A DNA stretch of 25,780 nt from an uncultured Clostridia bacterium (GTDB taxonomy: Bacteria; Bacillota; Clostridia; Oscillospirales; Acutalibacteraceae). Of this stretch, positions 7,970-14,144 are shown in pieces. Every line of letters starts with the position of its first letter. Position 1 is the first letter of the stretch. The notes beneath the pieces are model-generated. The model saw only the letters and a program-made list of their open reading frames with translations, made no database searches and was not told where the DNA came from. The DNA lies in assembly GCA_937912175.1 (NCBI GenBank), contig CALDOU010000056.1:1-25780 (forward strand), in the 5' to 3' direction. A program made the position numbers and the translations under genes.

Positions 7970-8509
7970 TTATGCGCTTTGTTTTGATTGTTTTTCCGCA
8001 ATTGCATTTAATGCAACTACGAGACCTTTAATTGTTCCGTTAAGCACAGTGGCAAAGCCCGAAATAGGGGCATTGAGGCCTCCCAATACTTGGGCGATAA
8101 GTACTTCTCTGGACGGAAGACTGGCAAGGCTTTTGATTTCTTGAACTTGAATTACATTGCCATCAATAAATCCTGATTTGATTTTAAAGAACTCATGTTC
8201 TTTTGCAAAATTACAGAGAATTTTTGATGCCGCCACATAGTCATTTTCACTGAGTGCAATAGCGGTAGAACCTTCTAAAGCAGGATCCAATCCTTCGATT
8301 TCCGCATCTTTGGCGGCTCTTTTTAACAATGTGTTTTTAGCTACTAAATATTCGACTCCTGATTCACGCAAGTCTTTTCTTAATTTTGTATCATCAGCAA
8401 CGTTTATTCCTTGATAGCTTACAATAACACCTGCACAAGAAGATTTTAGCTTTTCCGAAAGTTCGCTTACTATTGCCTTCTTTTGTTCTAATATTTTAGC
8501 GCTCGGCAA
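7970..8509 (-). CDS. rplJ: 50S ribosomal protein L10
   Basis: L10 anchors the L7/L12 dimers to 23S rRNA as the stalk base. The protein is 179 residues and starts MPSAKILEQKKAIVSELSEK. It has the conserved globular N-domain (VEYLVAKNTLLKRA) and a helical C-terminal part that binds L12. The start is TTG at 8507-8509, 6 bases after a perfect GGAGGTGA. It is preceded by its own promoter and an L10-type leader RNA, so L10 (with L12) probably represses its own synthesis. It is cotranscribed with rplL. Confidence 0.97.
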   Translation of the reverse strand: MPSAKILEQKKAIVSELSEKLKSSCAGVIVSYQGINVADDTKLRKDLRESGVEYLVAKNTLLKRAAKDAEIEGLDPALEGSTAIALSENDYVAASKILCNFAKEHEFFKIKSGFIDGNVIQVQEIKSLASLPSREVLIAQVLGGLNAPISGFATVLNGTIKGLVVALNAIAEKQSKQSA

Positions 8510-8528
8510 CTTTATTCACCTCCAACTT

Positions 8529-8676
8529 GAATATAAAAATACCGACTTCCTAATTATTCTTAAGAATAAGAAGAAAGCCGAATTGAAGTTTAATTTATTT
8601 AATTAAATTTATAATTCAAATATCAGCGTATCCTCCTCGGTAGGAATTATGCACATGCACCTACTGTCTTAGGAAA
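8529..8676 (-). promoter_or_regulatory. L10 leader RNA with attenuator hairpin
   Basis: On the minus strand, AAGACAGTAGGTG is followed by AATTCCTACCGAGGA. The two arms GTAGG (8660-8664) and CCTAC (8640-8644) pair, and the flanking AAGACAG and CGAGGA match what is known of the L10-binding leader. Downstream, 8543-8580 forms a long imperfect hairpin centred on TTCTTAAGAA, followed by TATTTTTATA, which is a plausible intrinsic terminator just before the rplJ ribosome site. Family knowledge: L10 or L10-L12 binding to this leader represses the operon; termination as the mechanism here is inferred. Confidence 0.8.
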
Positions 8677-8688
8677 ATCAGTATTTAT

Positions 8689-8717
8689 ATAATATCATGA
8701 AAACAAATTATTGTCAA
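8689..8717 (-). promoter_or_regulatory. Sigma A promoter of rplJ-rplL
   Basis: On the minus strand a perfect TTGACA (8712-8717), 17-bp spacer and TATTAT (8689-8694) preceded by TGA, which also makes an extended -10. It lies between the rplA stop codon and the L10 leader, so rplJ-rplL is a transcription unit of its own even if read-through occurs. Confidence 0.85.
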
Positions 8718-8727
8718 TAATTAATTA

Positions 8728-9426
8728 TTACATATTTTCTAATTTGCTTGCATTAACTTTTATTCCGGGTCCCATTGTAGAAGTAATTACGCAAGACTTA
8801 ATGTATTGTCCCTTGCTGGCTTCCGGTTTTGCTCTGACGATTGCAGTCATTAAAGCATCAAAGTTTTCATAAAGTTTGTCGGCTCCAAAAGAAGCTTTTC
8901 CGATGGGGCAGTGAATAATGTTGGTTTTATCCAAACGATATTCAATTTTTCCCGCTTTGGCGTCTTTAATTGCTTTAGCAATATCAGTAGTAACGGTTCC
9001 GGCTTTGGGGTTTGGCATTAATCCGCGCGGTCCCAAAACTTTACCAAGACGTCCGACAACGCCCATCATATCGGGAGTTGTTACCAATACATCGAAATCC
9101 ATCCAATTTTCATTTTGGATTTTTTGAGCCATTTCTTCAGCTCCGACGAAATCTGCGCCGGCTTGAGTGGCTAATTTTTCATTTTCGCCTTTACAAATTG
9201 CTAAAACTTTTACTTTTTTTCCTGTTCCGTTTGGAAGAACAAGAGCACCTCTGACTTGTTGATCCGCATGGCGTGAATCAACACCGAGTCTTACATGAAG
9301 TTCTACTGTTTCATCAAAAGAAGCCTTTGCTGTTTTTACGCAAATATCAACAGCTTCTTTTGCGTCATAAAAATTTGATTGATTATAGGATTTTGCGCTT
9401 TCATTATATTTTTTTCCGTGTTTCAT
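8728..9426 (-). CDS. rplA: 50S ribosomal protein L1
   Basis: L1 forms the mobile L1 stalk of the large subunit near the E site and, in many bacteria, represses its own mRNA. The 232 residues have the normal length. The conserved VLGPRGLMPNPKAGTV segment and the VRGALVLPNGTGK motif are present. The ATG start has a strong AGGAGGAG site. It follows rplK by 70 bases, and that gap holds a hairpin closely similar to the one before rplK, likely an L1-binding site. Confidence 0.98.
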   Translation of the reverse strand: MKHGKKYNESAKSYNQSNFYDAKEAVDICVKTAKASFDETVELHVRLGVDSRHADQQVRGALVLPNGTGKKVKVLAICKGENEKLATQAGADFVGAEEMAQKIQNENWMDFDVLVTTPDMMGVVGRLGKVLGPRGLMPNPKAGTVTTDIAKAIKDAKAGKIEYRLDKTNIIHCPIGKASFGADKLYENFDALMTAIVRAKPEASKGQYIKSCVITSTMGPGIKVNASKLENM

Positions 9427-9445
9427 TATTCTCCTCCTGAATTAA

Positions 9446-9473
9446 GTGGTAAAATCGGATTTTTTCCTCCCAC
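9446..9473 (-). promoter_or_regulatory. Putative L1-binding mRNA hairpin before rplA
   Basis: On the minus strand GTGGGAGGA, then AAAAT-CCG-ATTTT, then A and CCAC. The outer stem GTGG/CCAC and the inner stem AAAAT/ATTTT are separated by an asymmetric purine loop (GAGGA opposite A). This layout resembles the L1 site in 23S rRNA and in known L1-regulated mRNAs. The same GTGGGAGGA and TTTACCAC elements recur before rplK. Confidence 0.6.
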
Positions 9474-9496
9474 CTGCCGGGCAAAAAATACCGGTA

Positions 9497-9925
9497 TTAT
9501 TCGGTAACTTCAATACCCATGCTTCTGGCAGTACCTGCTATCATTTTCATAGCAGTTTCAACATTTGCCGCATTTAAATCTTTCATTTTGCATTCAGCAA
9601 TTTCTTTGACTTTGTTTTGCGGAATTTTTGCTACTTTATTTTTGTTTGGTTCTCCGGAAGCTTTATCTATGCCACACGCTTTTTTAATAAGCACTGCTGC
9701 CGGCGGAGTTTTCGTTATAAAAGTAAATGAACGGTCGGCGTAAATTGTGATTTCAACCGGAATAATCATACCGGGTTGATCTTTTGTACGATCGTTAAAT
9801 TCTTTTGTAAAGTTCATAATATTAATTCCGTGAGGTCCCAATGCAGAACCTACCGGGGGTGCCGGAGTAGCTTTTCCGGCGGGAATTTGTAATTTTACAA
9901 TTGCGTTGACTTTCTTTTCAGCCAA
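9497..9925 (-). CDS. rplK: 50S ribosomal protein L11
   Basis: L11 is part of the GTPase-associated centre of the ribosome, next to the stalk. I place the start at TTG (9923-9925), 6 bases after a perfect GGAGGTG. This gives 142 residues and an N-terminus (translated MAEKKVNAIVKLQIPAGK) matching the family. A further in-frame start 13 codons upstream has no ribosome site and would add an unrelated sequence. The signature ATPAPPVGSALGPHGINIM and the C-terminal rRNA-binding domain (AGTARSMGIEV) are intact. It is in an operon with nusG upstream and rplA downstream. Confidence 0.97.
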   Translation of the reverse strand: MAEKKVNAIVKLQIPAGKATPAPPVGSALGPHGINIMNFTKEFNDRTKDQPGMIIPVEITIYADRSFTFITKTPPAAVLIKKACGIDKASGEPNKNKVAKIPQNKVKEIAECKMKDLNAANVETAMKMIAGTARSMGIEVTE

Positions 9926-9945
9926 TGTTCGCACCTCCAAATTTT

Positions 9946-9986
9946 GTGGTAAACTTCGGAGCATTAAATGATTTTACTCCTCCCAC
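9946..9986 (-). promoter_or_regulatory. Putative L1-binding mRNA structure before rplK
   Basis: On the minus strand GTGGGAGGA (9978-9986) and TTTACCAC (9946-9953) repeat exactly the two halves of the structure before rplA, here with a longer intervening loop. GTGG/CCAC pair, and TAAA/TTTA can extend the inner stem. Its position just upstream of the rplK ribosome site is where L1 autoregulation acts in other bacteria. Confidence 0.55.
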
Positions 9987-10032
9987 TTTAAGACATCTGC
10001 TGACTAATTTTTATTTGTATTTTTTGTAGCTT

Positions 10033-10554
10033 TTAAATAATCGGTTCGATTTGTTTAAGTTCAAGCTCGGTCGGTGTTTCACGCCCAAACATCGAAACGG
10101 TAACAAGAGCAATTTTTTTATCGGTATCTATGCTTTTAACTACACCGATCATATTTGTAAGAGGTCCATCAATAATTTTTACTGTTTCTCCTACTTTATA
10201 TGATAGTTTAACTGATTTTACTTCTACTCCTAATTTTTTGACTTCTTCCGGTGTTAGAGGTAATGGTTTTGCAGAGGCTCCCACAAATCCCGTACATCCT
10301 CTGATGTTTCTTACAATATACCAAGAGTTATCATTTAAAATCATTTTAACAAGAACATATCCGGGAAAAACTTTTCGTTCTACTTGGCGTTCTTTGTTAT
10401 CTTTTATTTCTGTTACTATTTCGGTTGGGACTTTTACTTCTTGAATCATATCTCGAATATTATGGTTTTCGATTGTTTTTTCAAGATTGGAAGCCACCTT
10501 ATTTTCATAGCCTGAATAAGTATGTATCACATACCATTTAGCTTCTTCAGACAT
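10033..10554 (-). CDS. nusG: Transcription termination/antitermination factor NusG
   Basis: NusG binds RNA polymerase and modulates pausing and termination, and links it to ribosomes. At 173 residues it has the NGN domain (start KWYVIHTYSGYENKV; FPGYVLVKM and VRNIRGCTGFVG in the core) and a C-terminal KOW domain (VGETVKIIDGPLTNMIGVV). The ATG start has a GGAGG-type site in AATTTTACCTCCGG (plus-strand reading). It lies 18 bases after secE, the usual neighbour. Confidence 0.98.
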   Translation of the reverse strand: MSEEAKWYVIHTYSGYENKVASNLEKTIENHNIRDMIQEVKVPTEIVTEIKDNKERQVERKVFPGYVLVKMILNDNSWYIVRNIRGCTGFVGASAKPLPLTPEEVKKLGVEVKSVKLSYKVGETVKIIDGPLTNMIGVVKSIDTDKKIALVTVSMFGRETPTELELKQIEPII

Positions 10555-10572
10555 TATAATTTTACCTCCGGA

Positions 10573-10794
10573 TTACTTATTGCTTGAAACAGCCATTATT
10601 GAACTTAAAAGTTGCATAAGGCCTGCATCAAGAAGAGCCACAAACACACCCATGATGAATATCATGGCTAAAACAATACCTGTGTTCTTTAAAACTGTTT
10701 TTTGGGTTGGCCAAACAATTTTTTTTAATTCAATTTTGCAATCTACAAAAAAGCTTTTTATTTTTGTGAATACGCCTGATTTTTGTTCACTCAT
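10573..10794 (-). CDS. secE: Preprotein translocase subunit SecE
   Basis: A small membrane subunit of the SecYEG channel. The 73 residues contain the conserved amphipathic motif ELKKIVWPTQKTVLKNT followed by one transmembrane helix (about residues 39-61), the short single-helix form typical of Gram-positive bacteria. It has an ATG start and GGAGG site. It sits between rpmG and nusG; the tRNA-Trp gene often found near this point in other Firmicutes is absent. Confidence 0.97.
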   Translation of the reverse strand: MSEQKSGVFTKIKSFFVDCKIELKKIVWPTQKTVLKNTGIVLAMIFIMGVFVALLDAGLMQLLSSIMAVSSNK

Positions 10795-10815
10795 TGTTTT
10801 GCCTCCTGATAAAAA

Positions 10816-10965
10816 TTATTTTGTTTCTTTGTGTAGAGTATGTTTTCTGCAAAAACGACAATGCTTGTTCATTTCAATCCTGTCGGGATTGTGCTTTTTG
10901 TTTTTAGTAGTGTCATAATTGCGTTGTTTGCACTCAGTGCATGCTAATGTTATTTTCACTCTCAT
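10816..10965 (-). CDS. rpmG: 50S ribosomal protein L33
   Basis: A 49-residue ribosomal protein. It starts MRVKITLACTECKQRNY and contains two CxxC pairs (Cys9/Cys12 and Cys36/Cys39), so this is the zinc-binding form. NKKHNPDRIEMNKHCRFC is the typical middle. The start is ATG (10963-10965), 6 bases after a perfect GGAGGTG at 10972-10978. It is the first gene of the rpmG-secE-nusG-rplK-rplA operon and is followed by secE after 21 bases. Confidence 0.97.
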   Translation of the reverse strand: MRVKITLACTECKQRNYDTTKNKKHNPDRIEMNKHCRFCRKHTLHKETK

Positions 10966-11002
10966 TCACGGCACCTCCAAATTTTTCGGATATTTTAGCC
11001 TC

Positions 11003-11040
11003 CCTCTAAAAGGTACAAAAAATAAACCCCTTTATAGAGG
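11003..11040 (-). promoter_or_regulatory. 5'-end hairpin of the rpmG operon transcript
   Basis: CCTCTATAAAGG and CCTTTTAGAGG (minus strand) pair with one bulged base around a 15-nt loop. The hairpin starts right at the predicted transcription start, so it would cap the 5' end of the operon mRNA and might protect it. No known riboswitch is recognised. Confidence 0.5.
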
Positions 11041-11047
11041 TGATAAA

Positions 11048-11076
11048 ATTTTAACATATATTTTGAAACAAGTCAA
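11048..11076 (-). promoter_or_regulatory. Sigma A promoter of the rpmG-secE-nusG-rplKA operon
   Basis: On the minus strand TTGACT (11071-11076), 17-bp spacer, and TAAAAT (11048-11053) preceded by TGT. It is divergent from the promoter at 11164-11191. Confidence 0.8.
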
Positions 11077-11163
11077 GTTTTATTTTGCAACGTTTTAAAA
11101 ATATAACATATTTAAAAAATAAAAATTTTGATAACAATAGTTATAAATTATTATATTTATATG

Positions 11164-11191
11164 TTGACATTTAGTAAAAATAATATATAAT
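11164..11191 (+). promoter_or_regulatory. Sigma A promoter of the coiled-coil gene
   Basis: A perfect TTGACA (11164-11169) and a perfect TATAAT (11186-11191) with a 16-bp spacer, about 30 bases before the start codon. This is one of the strongest-looking promoters in the window. Confidence 0.85.
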
Positions 11192-11221
11192 CATTAACAA
11201 TAATAAAAGGAGGATGATTTT

Positions 11222-12718
11222 ATGGGAACATTAAAAGATGTTTTGGGGGCGCTCAAAAGTAAGTCTTATTTGGATAGTATTACAGTTACGAATCTTTTGA
11301 GTAAATTATCAGAAGAGGATGGAAAAAAAGTTATAAAAAATGCAGAAGAAGTTAAATATATTAATATTATGCTTAATGATTCTAATATTGTTTTGTTTTT
11401 TAAAACATTCATGGACGACGGAAGAAAAGAGATACGAAAAGAGTATAAAACTTTTAGAGATGGATTTAAAAAGAATTCATTAAAGATGTCAAAATATTAT
11501 TCTGAATGTGATGAATTGGAAAATCAAATAACAAGTAAAAAAAAAGAAATTATTAAAAAGTATGAAGAATTAGAAAGAATAAGAAAAAAAGTTTTAAGTC
11601 CTCATAAAACTTTATCCGAACTGGCTTTGGCAAAACAAAAACCTGATTCGATTGATAAAAAATTACAAGATATTGAAAGACAAATTCAAGAAATAGAGCA
11701 GAATAAAGCAGATTATGTTTCTAAAATTTCCAAAGATGTTCAAGAAAAAATAGAACAAAAACAAAAAGCTTTAGAAGAAGCAAGGAAAAGTTTAAAAGAA
11801 ATTGAAGAAAAGCTTTTAAAAAAAGCAGAAGCAGAGATTGAAAGAGCGGCAAGGCAATTGCAAAGGGAGGTAGCAGTTATTTTACGGGAGTTTGCCAACA
11901 AACGCCATCCCTCTGATAAGAAAAAAGCTAACACAATGTTTATGGCACTGACGCATGGTAAGTACGAATTTGGTAAAAAAGATAGATTTATTCCAGGATA
12001 TCAAAAAGCTGTAGATGCAATGAAATTAACGGATCAGGGTGTAAGAGAAGCAGAGCAAGAAGCAACCAAATTGGCGAAAAAGAAGTGTAAGGATGCAGCG
12101 GCATTAGTTGATAGGGGAGAATATCTCGGTGAATATAAAAAATTTCATGAATTAAATCTTAAATCTGTAACAGCTTTAGAAAAAGAAATTAAAAAATTAG
12201 AAGAAGAAAAGGCAAATATTACTTGTGATATAGCCATTATTAAAAAATTGATAGCTTTAAGAGAGAAAAAAAAAGAATTGCAAGATTTGAAAGATAAAAG
12301 CAAAGAAAAATTCGAAGGGGCGATGAAACATTTAATTGTAGGTAAAGAAAGCTCTAATTTTAAATCTTATGTTGGCGCTTATGATGAATACGTAAAAGTT
12401 TATGGCGACCTGGTAAATTTATTAGACCAGTGGTTAAAAACATCAAAATCACTTTTAGAATTGTTGAATAAAATATATGAATTATATGATGCATTTAAAA
12501 GTAAAAATAGAGAAGAAATTGGCAATGATGATTCGAAAGATATTACAAAAGCTGCTCAGCCTGTATCTTTGCTGAAACTAGTTAAGTTTATAGGAGAAAC
12601 CATCGAAAAACAAAAAGGAGATTTATTAGAAAAAGAAGAATCATTTACTGGTTTGAAAAAGGAATTAGAAAAAAAATATAATCCGAATAATCTTAGTATG
12701 AGGGCTAAATCCCGTTAA
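11222..12718 (+). CDS. Orphan coiled-coil protein of unknown function
   Basis: 498 residues, very rich in Lys and Glu, with an ATG start and an AAAGGAGG site. Long stretches with heptad-like spacing (about 75-215 and 265-360) suggest extended coiled coils. A short, less charged part in the middle (about 228-260, around MFMALTHGKYEFGKK) may be a hinge or turn. There is no signal peptide, transmembrane helix, ATP-binding motif or double-glycine leader, so it is not an SMC or Rad50 fragment with its head domain. It stands alone between its own strong promoter and terminator, beside a ribosomal-protein operon. I do not recognise the family; a structural or scaffold role is only a guess. Confidence 0.8.
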   Translation: MGTLKDVLGALKSKSYLDSITVTNLLSKLSEEDGKKVIKNAEEVKYINIMLNDSNIVLFFKTFMDDGRKEIRKEYKTFRDGFKKNSLKMSKYYSECDELENQITSKKKEIIKKYEELERIRKKVLSPHKTLSELALAKQKPDSIDKKLQDIERQIQEIEQNKADYVSKISKDVQEKIEQKQKALEEARKSLKEIEEKLLKKAEAEIERAARQLQREVAVILREFANKRHPSDKKKANTMFMALTHGKYEFGKKDRFIPGYQKAVDAMKLTDQGVREAEQEATKLAKKKCKDAAALVDRGEYLGEYKKFHELNLKSVTALEKEIKKLEEEKANITCDIAIIKKLIALREKKKELQDLKDKSKEKFEGAMKHLIVGKESSNFKSYVGAYDEYVKVYGDLVNLLDQWLKTSKSLLELLNKIYELYDAFKSKNREEIGNDDSKDITKAAQPVSLLKLVKFIGETIEKQKGDLLEKEESFTGLKKELEKKYNPNNLSMRAKSR

Positions 12719-12766
12719 ACCGAAATATGACAAATTAATACGCTTGAGATAATGTTTTTAAACTTT

Positions 12767-12798
12767 AACCGGCGCTTAGATTTAGGCGTCGGTTTTTT
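12767..12798 (+). terminator. Terminator after the coiled-coil gene
   Basis: AACCGGCGC / GGCGTCGGTT form a 9-bp stem with one G-T pair and a 9-nt loop, followed by TTTTTT. Confidence 0.9.
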
Positions 12799-12844
12799 AC
12801 TTAGAAAACAGTTGAAAATAATTGTTATACCGTCATTCTTATAT

Positions 12845-12873
12845 TCATATATTTAAAATCCCGGACATATAAA
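12845..12873 (+). promoter_or_regulatory. Possible sigma E promoter of spoIIID
   Basis: TCATATA (12845-12851), 14-bp spacer and CATATAAA (12866-12873) fit the sporulation sigma E pattern fairly well. spoIIID is sigma E-dependent in Bacillus. The start point would be near 12880, inside the loop of the hairpin listed next. Confidence 0.4.
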
Positions 12874-12899
12874 TTTTTAAAAGAATAAATAGTCCGGGA
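12859..12899 (+). promoter_or_regulatory. Hairpin covering the spoIIID ribosome site
   Basis: TCCCGGAC (12859-12866) and GTCCGGGA (12892-12899) form a GC-rich 8-bp stem with a 25-nt A/T loop. The 3' arm includes the first bases of the GGGAGGG ribosome site of spoIIID. The 5' arm lies in the possible sigma E promoter, so only transcripts starting further upstream would fold it. Confidence 0.55.
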
Positions 12900-12908
12900 G
12901 GGTAATAT

Positions 12909-13175
12909 GTGAAAAAAGCATTAGAAGAGCGTGCTGTAATGTTGGGAAAATATATTCTGGAAAATAAAACAACAGTACGAAAAGCCGCCAATAAATTCGG
13001 AGTTAGCAAAAGCACTGTTCATAAAGATGTTTCCGAAAGACTTAAAAATATAAATACAAATTTATATAAAGAAGTGAAGAAAATTTTAGAAATAAATAAA
13101 GCTCAACGTCATCTTAGAGGAGGCTACGCAACAAAAAATAAATATTTTTTAAAAAGCTGTAATGTTTGCAAATAA
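12909..13175 (+). CDS. spoIIID: Stage III sporulation regulator SpoIIID
   Basis: A small DNA-binding protein that works with sigma E in the mother cell, activating and repressing many sporulation genes. At 88 residues it matches the family along most of its length: ERAVMLGKYILENKTTVRKAA, then the helix-turn-helix KFGVSKSTVHKDVSERL, then the basic C-terminal signature RHLRGGYATKNKY. The end (KSCNVCK) is different from Bacillus and has two cysteines. Start is GTG at 12909, 6 bases after GGGAGGG; the overlapping ATG reads straight into a stop. It is convergent with spoVM. Confidence 0.96.
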   Translation: MKKALEERAVMLGKYILENKTTVRKAANKFGVSKSTVHKDVSERLKNINTNLYKEVKKILEINKAQRHLRGGYATKNKYFLKSCNVCK

Positions 13176-13179
13176 AAAA

Positions 13180-13211
13180 TCAGCAACTTTGGAATTCTTC
13201 AAAGTTGCTGA
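13180..13211. terminator. Bidirectional terminator between spoIIID and spoVM
   Basis: A perfect 12-bp stem (TCAGCAACTTTG / CAAAGTTGCTGA) with an 8-nt loop. The minus strand continues with TTTTTTATTT, and the plus strand is T-rich further on. Confidence 0.85.
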
Positions 13212-13228
13212 ATATTTTAAAATGAATT

Positions 13229-13312
13229 TTAATTTTTTTCTTTTTTAATTCCAAAAATTTTTCTTAGAAAAAAACCTATTAACCCGGGACTTTTTATTAC
13301 CACAACTTTCAT
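13229..13312 (-). CDS. spoVM: Stage V sporulation protein SpoVM
   Basis: A 27-residue amphipathic peptide that senses the convex forespore membrane and anchors SpoIVA there. The sequence begins MKVVVIKSPGLIG and continues FFLRKIFGIKKEKN. The pattern M-K-x3-I-K-x-P-x3-G-x3-R-x3-G matches Bacillus subtilis SpoVM at all these positions, including Pro9, Gly13, Arg17 and Gly21. It is too short for normal ORF thresholds. The start ATG (13310-13312) is 8 bases after a G6 run (13321-13326) that can act as ribosome site. It follows a 47-codon membrane ORF by 25 bases. Its partner spoIVA lies about 7 kb away in the same window. Confidence 0.92.
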   Translation of the reverse strand: MKVVVIKSPGLIGFFLRKIFGIKKEKN

Positions 13313-13337
13313 TTATTTAACCCCCCATATATTAGAA

Positions 13338-13481
13338 TTAACATTTAATAAGCGCTATGGATAAAGTTACCAATATAACTGAAATTATAACTATAATAAG
13401 AGATTCAGGAAATAAAAATGAAAGTGTAAGCCCCAGCCCAAAAGCAAGTGACAAAATGCCTTGCTGTTTATAACCACACAT
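13338..13481 (-). CDS. Small hydrophobic protein upstream of spoVM
   Basis: A 47-residue ORF beginning MCGYKQQGILSLAFGLG and ending LSIALIKC. Two hydrophobic stretches (about 11-24 and 26-44) separated by PES suggest a short hairpin of membrane helices. I chose the ATG at 13479-13481 because GGTGA lies 5 bases before it; an in-frame ATG 15 bases upstream lacks a ribosome site and overlaps a possible sigma E -10 element. It probably forms a sporulation-time operon with spoVM. I recall similar short proteins in clostridia but cannot name a family. Confidence 0.65.
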   Translation of the reverse strand: MCGYKQQGILSLAFGLGLTLSFLFPESLIIVIISVILVTLSIALIKC

Positions 13482-13497
13482 AAACTTCACCGCCATT

Positions 13498-13525
13498 ATT
13501 TTGTGAAAAAATCATTTCAATATGG
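13498..13525 (-). promoter_or_regulatory. Possible sigma E promoter of the small ORF-spoVM unit
   Basis: On the minus strand CCATATT (13519-13525), 13-bp spacer and CACAAAAT (13498-13505) resemble sigma E elements. spoVM is sigma E-dependent in Bacillus. The start would be near 13491, just ahead of the GGTGA site. Confidence 0.4.
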
Positions 13526-13619
13526 CTGAAACTTAACCTTTTGAAAATCCTTTTATTTATATTATACTCATCGGCGGGAAAAATGTTATTAATGGGATTA
13601 AATGAAAAGTCAAGCGGAG

Positions 13620-14012
13620 TTATATTTTACAGTTTATATCTGAAAGAGTGACGGCGGTTGCCACTTTTAATGCGGAAGCAATTTTCTTTTTTTCGCCGCT
13701 ATTAATAGGTTCTCCGTTAAAGAGGAGCCCCTCTTGGCGTTCCAAATTATTGATAAAATCCGATATAAGACTGTATATTTCGGCGTTTTCGGAAGTTGAT
13801 TTATTTTCTTTTTCCAATCCTAAAAGATAGTTTCCGTTGGCATCCAATGTGCGACAAATTTTAGAAAGGGTTTCGTTGTCGGGTGCACGTCGCCCTTGTT
13901 CATACATGCCCACCGTAGATGCGGAAATATTGAGCTTGTCTGCCAGTTGAGCTTGAGTGAGCCCGGATTTTAATCTTAAGTGTTTTAGTTTTTTTCCAAA
14001 ATTAGTTTTAAT
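13620..14012 (-). CDS. XRE-family transcriptional regulator with apparent ATT start
   Basis: A 130-residue repressor-like protein. A full helix-turn-helix of the XRE type occupies residues 4-60: FGKKLKHLRLKSGLTQAQLA, then LNISASTVGMYEQGRRAPD. The C-terminal half is helical and of unknown fold. No ATG, GTG or TTG exists ahead of the domain: an in-frame TAA lies just upstream, and only ATC and ATT follow before the domain begins. ATT at 14010-14012 is 9 bases after GAGGAG and would give MKTNFGKKLKHLR, a typical family N-terminus. The first conventional start (GTG, 13913) would cut off half of the DNA-binding domain. It is divergent from a two-gene operon that it probably controls. Confidence 0.85.
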   Translation of the reverse strand: MKTNFGKKLKHLRLKSGLTQAQLADKLNISASTVGMYEQGRRAPDNETLSKICRTLDANGNYLLGLEKENKSTSENAEIYSLISDFINNLERQEGLLFNGEPINSGEKKKIASALKVATAVTLSDINCKI

Positions 14013-14087
14013 GATTTATCACTCCTCAAAAATAATTTAAACTAACATAAATGTTAATATTTTTTGAAAGTAAAAATTAATAAAATA

Positions 14088-14095
14088 TTGTCGAA
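14088..14095 (+). promoter_or_regulatory. Possible Spo0A box
   Basis: TTGTCGAA matches the core of the Spo0A binding site (TGTCGAA). It lies just downstream of the XRE gene promoter, where binding could block transcription. A single short match, so only suggestive. Confidence 0.35.
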
Positions 14096-14115
14096 AAAGT
14101 TTAAATTGTACAATT

Positions 14116-14144
14116 ATTATATCACTCACACAGTTAGTGTGCAA
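14116..14144 (-). promoter_or_regulatory. Sigma A promoter of the XRE gene
   Basis: On the minus strand TTGCAC (14139-14144), 17-bp spacer and a perfect TATAAT (14116-14121) with TGA before it. The spacer contains the first ACAC-N5-GTGT element, and the palindrome AATTGTACAATT (14104-14115) lies around the start point. Confidence 0.8.
14128..14140. promoter_or_regulatory. Putative operator, copy 1 (ACAC-N5-GTGT)
   Basis: ACAC-AGTTA-GTGT, extended by one base pair to CACAC/GTGTG, lies between -35 and -10 of the XRE promoter. A second copy of the same symmetric pattern lies before the divergent operon. Confidence 0.5.

Noticed and set aside
7687..8031. Plus-strand ORF of 114 codons opposite rplL
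   Set aside because: It mirrors the Ala-rich hinge of rplL on the other strand, has no ribosome site and no recognisable protein.
10580..10918. Plus-strand ORF of 112 codons opposite secE and rpmG
   Set aside because: It is the antisense of two certain genes and lacks a ribosome site.
11222..12718. SMC or Rad50 fragment
   Set aside because: No Walker A, Walker B or ABC signature anywhere in the protein; only coiled-coil composition is shared.
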